From Microglena sp. YARC (taxonomy: Eukaryota; Chlorophyta; Chlorophyceae; Chlamydomonadales; Chlamydomonadaceae), in contig CM039464.1 in NCBI GenBank assembly GCA_022414725.1, positions 3,631,852 through 3,695,851 of the forward strand: a stretch of DNA of 64,000 bases, written 5' to 3'. The notes below the pieces were generated by a model, which saw nothing but the letters and a program-made list of their open reading frames with translations, did not search any database and was not told where the DNA came from. This document shows, in pieces, positions 13,201-22,821 of the stretch (the stretch's first letter is position 1; each line of letters begins with the position of its first letter). A program made the translations under genes and the position numbers.

Positions 13201-13706
13201 TAAATCAATCAACACAAGCAGGCCTTACCTGTCTGCCAATGTGAGGACACTTTTTAATAACGTGAACATTTTTAAATCAATCAACACAAGCAGGTCTAAC
13301 CTGTCTGCCAATGTGAGGACACCATCGAATTACGTGATCATATGTAAATCAAGACAAAAGCAAGCAGGGCTTACCTGTCTTCCAATGTGAGGACACCGTC
13401 TAATTATGTGATCAAGTTTAAATCAATCAACACAAGCAGGTCTTGCCTGCGTCTGTCAATGTGAGGACAACGTCTAATTACGTGATAATATTTAAATCAA
13501 TCAACACAAGCAGAGCTTACCTGTCTGCCAATTTGAGGACACTGTCTAATAACGTGAACATTTGTAAATCAATAAAAGCAAGCAGGCCTCACCAGCTCAC
13601 CTGCGTCTGCCAGTGTGCTAGCCAAGCATAGGAAGGCATGCTTGCCCCCAGCAAAGTGGCTGGAGTGTGTGCTGACCAAATCCTTTTTCACCAAGACAAA
13701 AAGCAT
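728..13706 (-). CDS. Family-4 (GT-B type) glycosyltransferase, partial, 4 exons
   Basis: Predicted to move a sugar from a nucleotide-sugar to an unknown acceptor. Exons in coding order are 13706-13601, 11582-10865, 5007-4926 and 917-728. They join in phase (1, 2, 0, then 1 at the last donor) to 365 codons, and the gene continues beyond base 1. The N-terminus looks like a GT4 Rossmann fold: a hydrophobic strand, a glycine-containing loop, then LASTLADAGHTVHVVC, resembling the family pattern 'LAxxLAxxGHxVHVV'. Exons 3-4 carry HFLPFGPSG and GGVACVSNFVQDYMMRW, matching the GT4 'PFGP' and 'vavSefvrdyl' segments. Between them lie about 200 residues of Ser/Thr/Gln-rich insert ending in polyglutamine. 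The start ATG follows an in-frame TAG; a further upstream exon cannot be excluded. The UDP-sugar binding C-terminal half is outside the window. The family call is from motif memory, not a search. Confidence 0.72.
930..2470 (-). repeat. Array of 5'-edge copies of glycosyltransferase exon 4 in C-rich DNA
   Basis: About six further copies of the acceptor and first ~60 bases of exon 4 (minus-strand TGGTACAG/GCTTGGAGGCGCA...), near 1065-1130, 1290-1350, 1525-1595, 1905-1970, 2205-2275 and 2405-2450. They are separated by CA-, CCA- and CCCCA-rich sequence in the sense direction. A 627-codon open frame across this stretch is low-complexity His/Pro/Thr and not a protein. Confidence 0.85.
2540..4240. 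repeat. 1.7-kb G-rich minisatellite, almost free of C on the plus strand
   Basis: Irregular ~30-bp and ~60-bp units of the type GTTGTGGGGTGGGAGGGG and GGTTACGTTGTGGGGTGG. Nearly every unit has several runs of four or more G, so the G strand can form quadruplexes. In the glycosyltransferase sense direction this is pyrimidine-rich intron DNA. Confidence 0.9.
4285..4800 (-). repeat. 3'-edge copies of glycosyltransferase exon 3 with CA/TG repeats
   Basis: Three copies (about 4345-4400, 4522-4560 and 4730-4785) of the last ~60 bases of exon 3 with donor-like CTGGAG/GTGAGG or GTAAGG on the minus strand. They are separated by (CA)n/(TG)n runs. The intact exon is the highest-coordinate copy, at 4926-5007. 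Confidence 0.85.
4926..5007 (-). CDS. Glycosyltransferase exon 3
   Basis: An 82-base exon between acceptor CGCCTTGCAG and donor CTGGAG/GTGAGG. The first base completes the arginine from exon 2; then 27 codons read VLTLVQNVHFLPFGPSG to SHGLLE. This is the GT4 'PFGP' region. Its 5' edge is copied in the 5.4-9.7 kb arrays and its 3' edge in the 4.3-4.8 kb array. Confidence 0.72.
5133..5327. mobile_element. hAT-like MITE family N1, copy 1
   Basis: A 195-bp element bounded by CAGGGTACTT and AAGTAGTACCCTG, flanked by the perfect 8-bp duplication CTATCCGC (5125-5132 and 5328-5335). The interior is rich in GCGC with GTGGGCGCAGCGCGCAG. It has no coding capacity. It interrupts the 112-bp array. Confidence 0.92.
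5380..6510 (-). repeat. 112-bp array, 5'-edge copies of glycosyltransferase exon 3, block 1
   Basis: Units of about 111 bp. Each has, on the minus strand, a polypyrimidine stretch, CCTTGCAG and the first ~45 bases of exon 3 (GGTCTTGGCGTTGGTCC...). Units between 5460 and 5900 are nearly identical; those to 6510 are more diverged and include the repeated motif TGGTGTCAGCGATAGCTG. Confidence 0.85.
6511..7110. repeat. 28-bp satellite, about 21 units
   Basis: Head-to-tail unit ATATACATTAATTAAC + TGGTTTGCTGGA with only rare substitutions and single-base indels. It contains the palindrome TTAATTAA. It is nested inside the 112-bp array, where the same TATACATTAATTAACTGGTT occurs once per unit, so it probably arose by secondary expansion of one segment of that unit. 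Confidence 0.95.
7111..9720 (-). repeat. 112-bp array, block 2, with a dimeric higher-order pattern
   Basis: About 14 highly similar 112-bp units from 7.2 to 8.87 kb, then diverged units to 9.72 kb. Each repeats the 5' edge of glycosyltransferase exon 3 with CCTTGCAG on the minus strand. From 7.8 to 8.5 kb two variants alternate (GTTGTGG with TAAAATAAA, GTCGTGG with TATAATAAA), giving a 224-bp higher-order unit. The many ~62-codon open frames are shadows. Confidence 0.92.
9773..9949. mobile_element. Foldback inverted-repeat element
   Basis: Two ~64-bp arms (9773-9836 and 9885-9949) are inverted copies of each other, sharing CAGCTTCTAGGCAGCT, TACCAAGTCAAACCTGG and CAAGGTTGC, around a ~48-bp spacer. 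Related inverted motifs recur at 41455-41602. No coding sequence was seen. Confidence 0.8.
10313..10480 (+). mobile_element. tRNA-derived SINE, copy 1 (subfamily A)
   Basis: Carries a B box (GGTTCGATTCC), then body GTCGTCAACCGCGATGGTAG and tail CACGCCCCACCAGGCGTTAT + CATTACC. The tRNA-like head is truncated before the A box. Not a functional tRNA gene. Confidence 0.85.
10490..10864 (-). repeat. 3'-edge copies of glycosyltransferase exon 2 with AAAT repeats
   Basis: Three copies (about 10497-10530, 10567-10598, 10688-10718) of the last ~25-30 bases of exon 2 with donor (minus strand AGTTCATGGGGTGAAAG/GTA). They are separated by AAATAAAT microsatellite. The intact exon end is at 10865. Confidence 0.85.
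10865..11582 (-). CDS. Glycosyltransferase exon 2 with polyglutamine insert
   Basis: A 718-base open exon between acceptor CTGCTGCCAG and donor GAAAG/GTAAGC. It begins with the end of the first Rossmann strand (HTVHVVCLS), then low-complexity Ser/Thr/Gln sequence. After KPWILVDADD comes a run of about 45 residues that is mostly Gln with a few Lys, Glu and Thr, encoded by mixed CAG and CAA. It ends FEAIVSSWGE plus a split arginine. Length is unusual: other exons here are 80-350 bases. Both edges are duplicated outside the exon. Confidence 0.7.
11583..11990 (-). repeat. 5'-edge copies of glycosyltransferase exon 2
   Basis: Four tandem units of about 96 bp. Each holds, on the minus strand, TTCTTACACTGCCTGCTGCC, AG and the first ~50 bases of exon 2 (GTCACACAGTCCACGTG...). 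Several keep the AG; one reads GCTAG. Confidence 0.88.
12037..12238 (-). mobile_element. tRNA-derived SINE, copy 2 (subfamily A, full length)
   Basis: On the minus strand: A-box-like TTGGTGTAGTGGTA, B box GGGTTCGATTCC, body GTTGTCAACCACGATGGTAG and tail CCACCAGGCGTTATCATTAC. The most complete copy of subfamily A, defined by AGCTTGTCCAGTTGAGG. Confidence 0.88.
12345..12525. mobile_element. hAT-like MITE family N4, copy 1
   Basis: AT-rich element with ends TAGTGACCGGC and GCTGTTCCCTA and repeated ATATGATATCATATGAT palindromes. A CATAYATGGC duplication flanks it. The core TAGCCTAGACAGACTACCGGC is shared with other N4 copies. Confidence 0.75.
12603..12832. mobile_element. hAT-like MITE family N2, copy 1
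   Basis: A 230-bp element running from CAGTTTTCTTTTT to AGAAATCCCTG with perfect 8-bp duplication CCCTATTC (12595-12602, 12833-12840). It holds AGCGATCGCTATAT and CCTCCTCCAGGAACAG, both shared with the other N2 copies. Confidence 0.9.
13090..13580 (-). repeat. 3'-edge copies of glycosyltransferase exon 1
   Basis: Seven units of about 60-73 bp. On the minus strand each reads TGTCCTCACATTGGCAGACA, G/GTAAGA. This is the last ~20 bases of exon 1 plus donor, followed by AT-rich intron sequence. The intact exon end is at 13601. Confidence 0.8.
13601..13706 (-). CDS. Glycosyltransferase exon 1
   Basis: Thirty-five codons plus one base, ending GACGCAG before donor GTGAGC. The ATG lies 18 bases downstream of an in-frame TAG. 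The end LADA plus a split glycine joins the GHTVHVV of exon 2. Eroded copies of its 3' edge fill 13.09-13.58 kb. Confidence 0.6.
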
Positions 13707-15753
13707 GTTGTGATTGCTGCCCTAGGGGTGCCAATGGGCTTGAGGAAAGGAGCAAGAGCCGTGAAGCCGTGTCTCACTGAATGCCTGGGCTGCTGATGCT
13801 GGGGGCTACTGGTAGCTGCTGGGGGAAGGCTGGGTTGCTGCTGGGCTGCTGGGCTGCTGGGTGGGCTGACAAGATGTGGGCTGTCCCCTTTTCTCAAAAG
13901 CTTAAAGGTCTCTGCCTCTAGAGAGCACTATGCCCTGCTGAGTTGCATGGGTAGGCTAGGGGAATGTATTTGGGAATTGCCCTTCGCAAGCCTTCCAGCG
14001 GGCACTGGAGCTCAGCGAGCACTTGCAACAATGCGCTGTTTTGGAAAGGCTGGGACATCAGATATGATGGAAATGGTGAGGGAATCCGGGACTAGTCGCC
14101 TTGGCTGCAGTACAGTCCGCAGGTGCCATCGTGCGCAGGTGCCGACCAGGTGGTACCAACAGCATGCGAGCGCTTGGATCGTCCATACGCCCATCCAGGT
14201 CTGACACCCGTTCTGAGCTGAGCTGCGCATAGCCTCTGCCATTGTAAACCTGCTGCCAACCCGTCTTAATTTCCAAACTGTCTGGCCTGGTAAGCTTGCT
14301 TTCGGCACCAAGTGCTTTGTTATTTTCTGTGTTCCGTTAAAGCGCCGCGACTCCAATAATCGATTTGCGGTATCACGCATTGTGGTACGCACCTGCTCCA
14401 TGAGTTACTTATGATGCCCCACACATGCGCCCTTCCGCTTGTGGCTCATCTGGAACTTGCGACCTCTTTCCATCGCGCCATGTAGCTCGCTCTCAGGAGC
14501 GGCCGAATAAATGTATCGCGCACTCATCGGCATCGTTGATCTATAAGTTACTTCCCATGATCCCACGCCCATGCTCAAGGCGCTATCGAGTTATTTCGGT
14601 ACTCCGTCTCTGCCGATCAGCGCCAGCCAAACGCAAGTTTCGACTCCTTGATGCGAGTCACCTCTTTTCTTTCTGCTCCTGAACTCGCAACGATCCAGTT
14701 TTTACCATGAGTGCGTGTGCAGAGGGGGCAGTGTGGCCTGAAAATTGGTAGTTGAGCCTTCTTGGTAGTCCTTTTGACTCCATCATGCTGCACTCTTGGT
14801 GTTCAGTTGCGGGCAGTTGGAGTCCAGTAGGGCACAGTTACAGTACAGTAGGGCACAGTGGAAGCCCAGTAGGGCACAGTTGGAGCACAGGAGGGTACTG
14901 TCAGAGTCCAGTAGGGCACCAAAATGTTGATAATGATTATGTCATTCCCCCTCCTGCTCCATTGGACTCTAAATGCTTCAGCGGTCGACGGAGTCCACCA
15001 ACACCAAAACCACCAACACCAACACCACCATCACCACCAACAACAACAACAACTACAACAACATCAACAACAGAACAACACCAACACCAACACCACCGCC
15101 AGGAGGCTTATGAGCAAAATGAACAAAAGTAAACATATGTTTCCTACAATACCCATAACCCATCATGTACAACTAGGAAATGACCGCCCTATGCCAGTAG
15201 TGGTGTGGTGTGGCGTGGTGTGGTGTAGCGTGGTGTGGCGTGGTTTGGTGTGGTTTAGGTCAACGGCAAGTGGCGTGGGATGCTGTGCTGTGGCGTGCTG
15301 TGGTGTGGTGTAGGTCAACAGCAAGTGGCGTGGTAAGCAGACTTCCTGTTCAGTCTGAACCCAGTAGGTTTACGCGCCCCCCCCCCCCCCCCCCGCTGCT
15401 TCTATTTCGCGCTTCCAGATGAATGAAAACAGTCCTGGTAAGGCAGTACTGCTGATGTGCTAAGGTTGATCCTCCAATCGGGGGCGGTCCATCGAAGTAT
15501 AAGGATGTTAGTGATGTTGCTTCTTACCCTCTGCATGCTTGTTTGCAGGAAGTGTATCTCAGCTACATCTCAGCTACATCTCAACCACATCTCAGCTAAG
15601 CCTCAGCTACATCTCAGCTGAGCCTGAGCTACATCTCAGCTACACAGCAGCTAAGCCTCAGCTACCGCTGCAGGGCCAGATTGGTCTTGGGAGCGTCTTT
15701 CCCCACGTCTTTCTCCCCTATTTTCCCTTCACTACTCCCCACGAGCAGCAGAG
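13707..15753. other. Divergent upstream region between glycosyltransferase and MIC60
   Basis: About 2 kb between oppositely oriented start codons. 13.8-13.88 kb is CAG/CCAGC-rich. 14.8-14.93 kb has an imperfect AGTAGGGCACAGT minisatellite. 15.0-15.1 kb is (CAA/CAC)n. 15.19-15.33 kb is GTGTGGCGTGGT repeat. 15.38-15.40 kb is poly-C. 15.56-15.66 kb repeats TCTCAGCTACA. No convincing gene; short frames at 13.95-14.68 kb have no recognisable domain. Promoter elements were not resolved. Confidence 0.55.
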
Positions 15754-15940
15754 ATGAGTCTGCGCTGCAGGCTAGTAAGGCAGATCCTGCCCCAGCCTCT
15801 AGGTCTGGGTCCCACAAGGGGACTATCAAGCACACCCAGTACGTTGGCTCCCCCCCCTTTACTTCCCGCTGGGGCTAAGCTCCCCCCTCCCCCTGCAGCC
15901 ACGCCCACCCCACATCCTGGGGGCAATGTCGAATCTGTTG
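15754..15940 (+). CDS. MIC60: MIC60 exon 1: mitochondrial presequence
   Basis: Starts MSLRCRLVRQILPQP, with no acidic residue in the first 50, as expected of a matrix-targeting presequence. Pro/Ala-rich to the donor GTTG/GTAGGT. Ends in phase 1; exon 2 begins TG, completing a valine codon. Confidence 0.82.
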
Positions 15941-18900
15941 GTAGGTTGGTATGATGGTGGGAGGTTAGGTTATTAAGATGATAGCTTGGTAGGTTTATTG
16001 GTTGGTATGGCAGTGGGATGGTAGGTTGGTGTGATGATGGGAGGTTAGGTTAGTAAGTTGATAGATAAGTAAGTTTATTGGTTGGTAGGATGGTAGGTTG
16101 GTTTGGTGGTGGGATGGTAGGTTGGCGTGATGGTGGGAGGTTAGGTTAGTAAGTTGATAGGTTAGGTTATTAAGTTAGTTAGTTAGTTGATAGGTTAGTT
16201 AGTAGGTAGGTTAGTTAGTAGGTTAGTTAGTTGATAGGTTAGGTTAGTAAGTTTATTGGTTGGTAGGATGGTGGGTTGGTTTGGTGGTGGGATGGTAGGT
16301 TGGTATGATGGTGGGAGGTTAGATTAGTAGGTTGATAGATGATTAGGTTTATGGGTTGGTATGGTTGTGGGTTGGTAGGTTGGTATGGTGCAAGGATGGT
16401 AGGTTAGTACGTTGATAGATTGGTAGGTTAATGGGTTGATATGATGGTGGGAGGTTAGGTAAGTAAGTTGATAGATTGGTAGGCTAATGGGTTGGAAGGA
16501 TGGTAGGTTGGGATGATAGTGGGAGGTTAGGTTAGTAAGTTGATAGCTTGGTAGGCTAATGGGTTAGAAGGATGGTAGATTGGGATGGTAAATTGGTAGA
16601 ATGGTGGGATGGGAAGTATATAGATTGATAGATTGGTAGGTTTATGGGTTGGAAGGATGACAGGTTGGTATGGTGGTGGGATGGTAGGTTAGTATTCGAT
16701 GTTCAAACAATTGGTTGGTCGGTTGATTGGGTTGGAGGTTGACTTGTGAGAAGAGCCAACCACTTTTTCTTGGTGGTTGTCCCCAGCGCAAGCAAACGGG
16801 CTGGCCCGCTCGACCTCGCGCCTCGTTATAGGGCGTACTATTTATTTATGTAACCAATCGTTCTTCTGCTTTTATAATGCCAATCATGAGGTAGTCGAAA
16901 CTCATAGCCACATCCCCGACATCGGCACCAACCTCATCTCCAACTCTATCTCCTACTCCACCCCGACCCCCACCTCCACCCCAATCTATCCCCCAACCCC
17001 CACCTCCAACCGAGCCTACACCCCTATCCCCTCCCCCACATCGACCCAACCTATACCCCAACCCCAACCTCCACCTCAACCCATCCCACCGCCCCCACCT
17101 GCAACCCAACCTATCCCACCACCCCTACCCCCACATCCAACCCAACCTATACCCCTTCCCAACCTCTTCCCACAACCCAACCTACAACCCAACCTAAACC
17201 CACATCCCCACCCCCATTTCCTGCTATCCCCCCACCTACCCCACCAACACACCTCCAACCCAACCTGTCCCCCCTCCCCCTCCTCCAACCCAACTTATAC
17301 CCCCACCCCACCACCAACCCGCAGTGCCCAAAGCAAAAGGCGGAGCAGGTTGGATCGGTTGGCTATTGCCCCTGGCAGGTTTACCCGCGTGTACCTACTA
17401 CTTCTGGCTAGAGCAAGTCAACATCCAAGATCAGCTACAGGGCATGGACGAGGCCATGCAGGCCTACAAGTCCAAAGCCAAAGCAGCTATCACCAACAGG
17501 CGCCCCACCGCTCCTCCCTCTCCACCGCCTGCTCCTACACCTGTCCCCCCCCCTGTGCCCACCTCCACCCTTGCAACCCCACCCTCCTCCCCGCCCACTC
17601 TGAGCCCCTCCGCCCCGGTGGTACTACACTCTGCATCCTCCCCTCCTGAACAGCCCTCGCCATCACCAGCGCCCACTCCCTCACCTTCATCCCCCATCAT
17701 AGCCTCCCACCCCGAAGTCCCCAAGCCTGCTCCAGCTGGTACCGCACCCCCTCCCCCTCCCGCACCTGCAACCCCCGCCACTGCCTCCCACCCAGCAGGG
17801 GCTAAGCCTGATCAAGCTGGGGTGGAATCCACTTCCGCCTTACCAGCCTCCCCCTCCCCTTCAAGCCAAGCCAAAGCCTTTACCCCCCCGCCCCCCCCAG
17901 CCAACTACACACCGGTGCTTGCGCATGCCAATGAACCCGTCACAGCCTCAGTTGAGAAAGGTATGCATTATATATATCTAAACCTAACCACCCCCAAAAC
18001 AAAATAAAACAAAACCAAGCCAAACAAACCAAATGCTAAGCCAAGCCAACCCCCCGGTCAACTACAAACCAGTGCCATCTCGCTCCAATGAACCTGTGAC
18101 AGCCTCAGTTGAGAAAGGTATGCTTTCCACCCTAGGTGTGTATGTATATACCGGTACCTAATATATCTCGTATATATGTTGATGTGTGTGTATATAACCC
18201 AAACCAACCCACCAAGCCCAGTGAAGGCTCCGAACCCGCCAGCCAACTTCACACCAGTGCTTGCGCATGCCGGTGAACCCGTCACAGCTTCAGTTGAGAA
18301 AGGTATGCGCTATATATATCTAAACCTTGCCATCTCAAAACCAAACCAAAACCAAGCTAACCAAGCCAACCAAACCAAGCCAACCAAGCCAAATGCTAAG
18401 CCAAGCCAAACCCCTATCCAACTTCAAAATATTGCCCGCTCGCTCTAATGAACCCGTGACAGCCTCTGTAGACGAAGATATGTGTGCCACCCTATGTGAA
18501 AAGTAATGATAACGCCTGGTGGGGCTCGGTATTAAGGGAGCTGCGTCTTAAGGCGGTAGAGAACGGGCTGCTACTATACCTGGACAAAGCTACCATGGCT
18601 GTTGACAGCGACCGCTAGCACTACAGCGCACTGGTAGGGGTTCAAACCCCGCACCTCATCGATTCAACGAGCTCTAACATTGATCCACTCGTCAAAACGG
18701 GATTGTTACCCTAAATGAATATATATAGGGAACGGCAATATGATATCATGTCGTCATCATATGACATCATGTGATGACGGCAGTCTGACTAAGTTGAAGT
18801 TATCATTTAAATTCAATATCATATGATGCAATTTGTATGATATCATCCTCACCTTTGTCCAAAATCATGTGATATGCCGATCCCTGAATATATCACCCAA

Positions 18901-21900
18901 CCCAGTTGTCTTCAGTATATTCAAACATGTAAACCAACCCCAATTCAAACCAAACCAAGCCCTCCTCTCCACCACCACCACTACCACCACCAGGAACACC
19001 GGGTACCCAGCTAGACCTGGCCCCAAGTAGCCCAAACCAACTCCCAAACCAACTCCCTAATCAAACCAACTACCGAACCAACCCAGACCAACATAGCCCA
19101 ACACAAGTCCGAATACAACCCAGCTCCCAACCCAACGCAACTCCCAATCCAAATCAACTCCCAACAAAACACAACTCCCAACCCAAACCAACTCCCAACC
19201 CAAACCAACTACCCACCCAGCGCAACTCCCAACCCAAACCAACTACCAACTTAAATCAACCCAATCCCTCCTTCCCTCCACCAGCAGGAACACTGGGTAT
19301 CCAGCTCTATCCCCAAGTGGGCTCATTCAATTTGCACAAGAGCGTGGCCTTGGTGCTGTGTGCCTGTGGCAACCACAAACCCATTTCCCAACTCCCAACC
19401 CAGACTAGACCAACATAGCCCAACCCAAATCCCAACCCAGCTCCCAACCCAAATACTAACCCAAATACCAACAAAACACAACTCAACTCCCAAACCAATC
19501 CAACTCCCAAAGCAAACCAACTCCCAACAAAACACAACTCCCAATACAACCCAACTCCCAGCCCAACTCCCAAACCAACCTAACTAGCACCCCTCTGTCC
19601 CTCCACCACCAGGAACACTTGGTATCCAACTAGATCTGTCTCCGAGTGGGTTCATCCAATTTGCGCAAGAGCGTGGCCTTGGTGCTGTGTGCCTGTTGTA
19701 AACCCAACTCCCAACCCAGCGCCCGACACAACCCAACACAACCCATCACAACCCCTCCTTTCCCCCACCACTAGGAACACTGGGTATCCAGCTAGATCTG
19801 TCTCCGAGTGGGTTCATCCAATGCGCACAAGAACGTGGCCTTGGTGCTGTGTGCCTGTAGTAAACCCAACTCCCAACCCAGCGCCCAACACAACACAACA
19901 CAACACAACCCTTCCTTCCCACCACCACCAGGAACACTGGGTATCCAGCTAGATCTGTCCCCAAGTGGGTTCATCCAATTTGCACAAGAGCGTGGCCTTG
20001 GTGCTGTGTGCCTGTAGTAAACCCAACTCCCAACCCAGCGCCCAACACAACACAACACAACACAACCCCTCCTTTCCCCCACCACCAGGAACACTGGGTA
20101 TCCAGCTAGATCTGTCCCCAAGTGGGTTCATCCAATTTGCACAAGAGCGTGGCCTTGGTGCTGTGTGCCTGTAGTAAACCCAACTCCCAACCCAGCGCCC
20201 AACACAACCCAACACAACACAACACAACCCCTTCTTTCCCCCACCACCAGGAACACTGGGTATCCAGCTAGATCTGTCCCCAAGTGGGTTCATCCAATTT
20301 GCACAAGAGCGTGGCCTTGGTGCTGTGTGCCTGTAGTAAACCCAACTCCCAACCCAGCGCCCAACACAACACAACACAACACAACTCAACCCCTCCTTCC
20401 CACCACCACCAGGAACACTGGGTATCCAGCTAGATCTGTCCCCAAGTGGGCTCATCCAATTTGCACAAGAGCATGGCCTTGGTGCTGGCGATGATTGGGC
20501 TGCTTTTCAAAGTCGCCACACTCAAGCAAAATCGGATGCCGAGTTGGTGGCTAGAGCTGTGGATCAAGCTACCAAGCATTTGCAGGTAGGGAACGGCAAT
20601 ATGATATCATATGATACAGGTTCTATGTAGCGTCGCATGCGACGCTAAAAATTGGCGGAAAGTGTTGTGACGGAGCGACAGGTGGCAACTGAAGCGAGTT
20701 AGTTGTGAGGCCGTTGGCTGATTTGTCAGGCTTCATCTCAGTCAGACGGATTGATGGTCAGTCGGTCGGTTGGCTGGACGGACAAATGGGTAATCCTGGG
20801 GGCATCGCCAATCATGTCATCTGATGCCGAGTTGGTGGCTAGGGCTGTGGATCAAGCCACAAAGCACTTGCAGGTAGGGAACAGCAATATTAGGCCAAGG
20901 CCACACCAATGCAGGGATAATTTTTTCCGGAATACATTCCGATCAGAATACGAGACCCCGTTTTGGCCGAAATTGCCGGAATAAGAAACCTAAAATAAAA
21001 TCGTTTTTTTACTGAAATTGACTAAAATGACCCAAATCGACCCAAATCGGAATAAGGATCCTATTTTGGGAGGAAAAGAGGAAGGAATAAAATAAAAAGG
21101 AATAACATTTCCTTTTTTTATTTGAAAAACAAATCCCTGCACCAATGTTGGGTTCCCAACCTGTAACTAGGGAAAGGCAATATTAGGCCAAGGCCACATC
21201 AAACAGGCCTCGCCAACGTTTTTGAAGTATATTAGGTATGCAGTTGTGTATATTGGGGGTCTATAGTTTGTTTGGGTTTATAGTTGGGTTGGGTTCCCCA
21301 CCTGCAAGTGCTTAGTGGCTTGATCCATAGCCTTATGATCGGTGTGGCTTGATTGGTGTGGCCTTGAATGAATCGGATGCCGAGTTGGTGGCTAGGGCTG
21401 TGGATCAAGCCACGAAGCACTGGCAGGTATATATATATACATATATATGTGGTATATATATATATGTATACATATATATATATATATATAGCACTGGTAA
21501 CGGCAATATGACATCAAGTCATGATATGATTTCATATCATCATATGGTATCATGTCGTCATATGACATCATATGATGCCGGCAGTCTGACCAGGCTAAAG
21601 TTACCATTTATATACATACGGTATCATATGATGCAATTTGCATGATATTAAATGATGCCAGCAGTCTGACTAGGCTTAAGTTACCCTTTATATACATTAT
21701 CGTTTGATGCAATGTGTATGATATTGTACTGGCCTTTGGTCAACATCATATGACATGCTGGTCCCTACCAGGGATTGTTTTTTCTGCCGCTATATATAGC
21801 AATCGCTAATTTTGACCCGTTTTAGCGAAATTGTCGCTGTAAAAAAGTTTTTTTTTTTTTTTGCCTCAATGGCCCTGAAAAGCTATAAAAAGCTACAGGA

Positions 21901-22790
21901 AGCACTAAAACGCTGTCCCTGGAGGAGGCCTAAAACCATAAAGCAATAAGAAACCCACTTTCATGTCTGAAAAAAAATCACTGGTCCCTACATGCAATGC
22001 ATGACGGACACGACACTGAGACAGTGCCAATTGATTTGCCTCACCAAAACGCTTCGATCTGTTAATGTCCGAAGTGAAACGGCTCACTCACCACCAACCA
22101 CCAGCCAAGTGTGTGTGTGTGTGTGTGGCCTGGTTTCTGCTGAAAGTGTCACTTCCACTGTAAGCCTAGTAGCTCTTGGCTGCCTTAGTATTTCAAAAAT
22201 GTGTCGCGGTACAACTCAGTAAAAAGTTAGGAAGCTCTGGCAAAGTTGATCAGGGTCTGAAGGGGTGGGGGGGGGTGGGGGGGGGAAATGATCCACAGAA
22301 TTTGGACGTTTCCAGCATCATATGATATGCTGCTCCAAGTTGGTTTGGGCTATGTTGGGCTGGGTTGGTTTGGTAGTTGGGTTGGTCTATGTTGGGTTGG
22401 GTTGGGAGTTGGGTGGGCTACTTGGGGCCAGATATACCTGGGTACCCAGTGTTCCTGGTGTGTGTGTGTGTGGAGGGGGGGAGGGGGGGGGGGGGGGGGG
22501 GCTTGGTTTAGTTTGATTTGGGTTTGGTTTATATATTTAAATCCCTGTGTGTTCGTATGTTATGTATGTATGTTATGTATGTTACAGTGCATGGGTAGGC
22601 CGAATAGGCTATAAGGACTTGCCCAACCGTAGTAGGAGGGCTTACAAAGAAAAAAGCACCGATGAACTGAACCCCAAACAATTGTTCTTACCAACGGGGC
22701 CCTCAGTTTGTGCTACAGTGATCATTTGATTCTACAAGACAATTAAATCATCATCCCTACGTGCAGAAAGAGAAGCAGGAGCTGCAGAGT

Positions 22791-22821
<31 letters not shown>

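Noticed and set aside
14012..14401. 129-codon minus-strand frame upstream of the glycosyltransferase
   Set aside because: No recognisable domain, an overlapping plus-strand frame of similar length, and no phase-compatible link to exon 1.
16777..17649. 290-codon Pro/Thr-rich protein
   Set aside because: Overlaps MIC60 exon 2 in another frame and a C-rich intron array; starts in a dispersed repeat.
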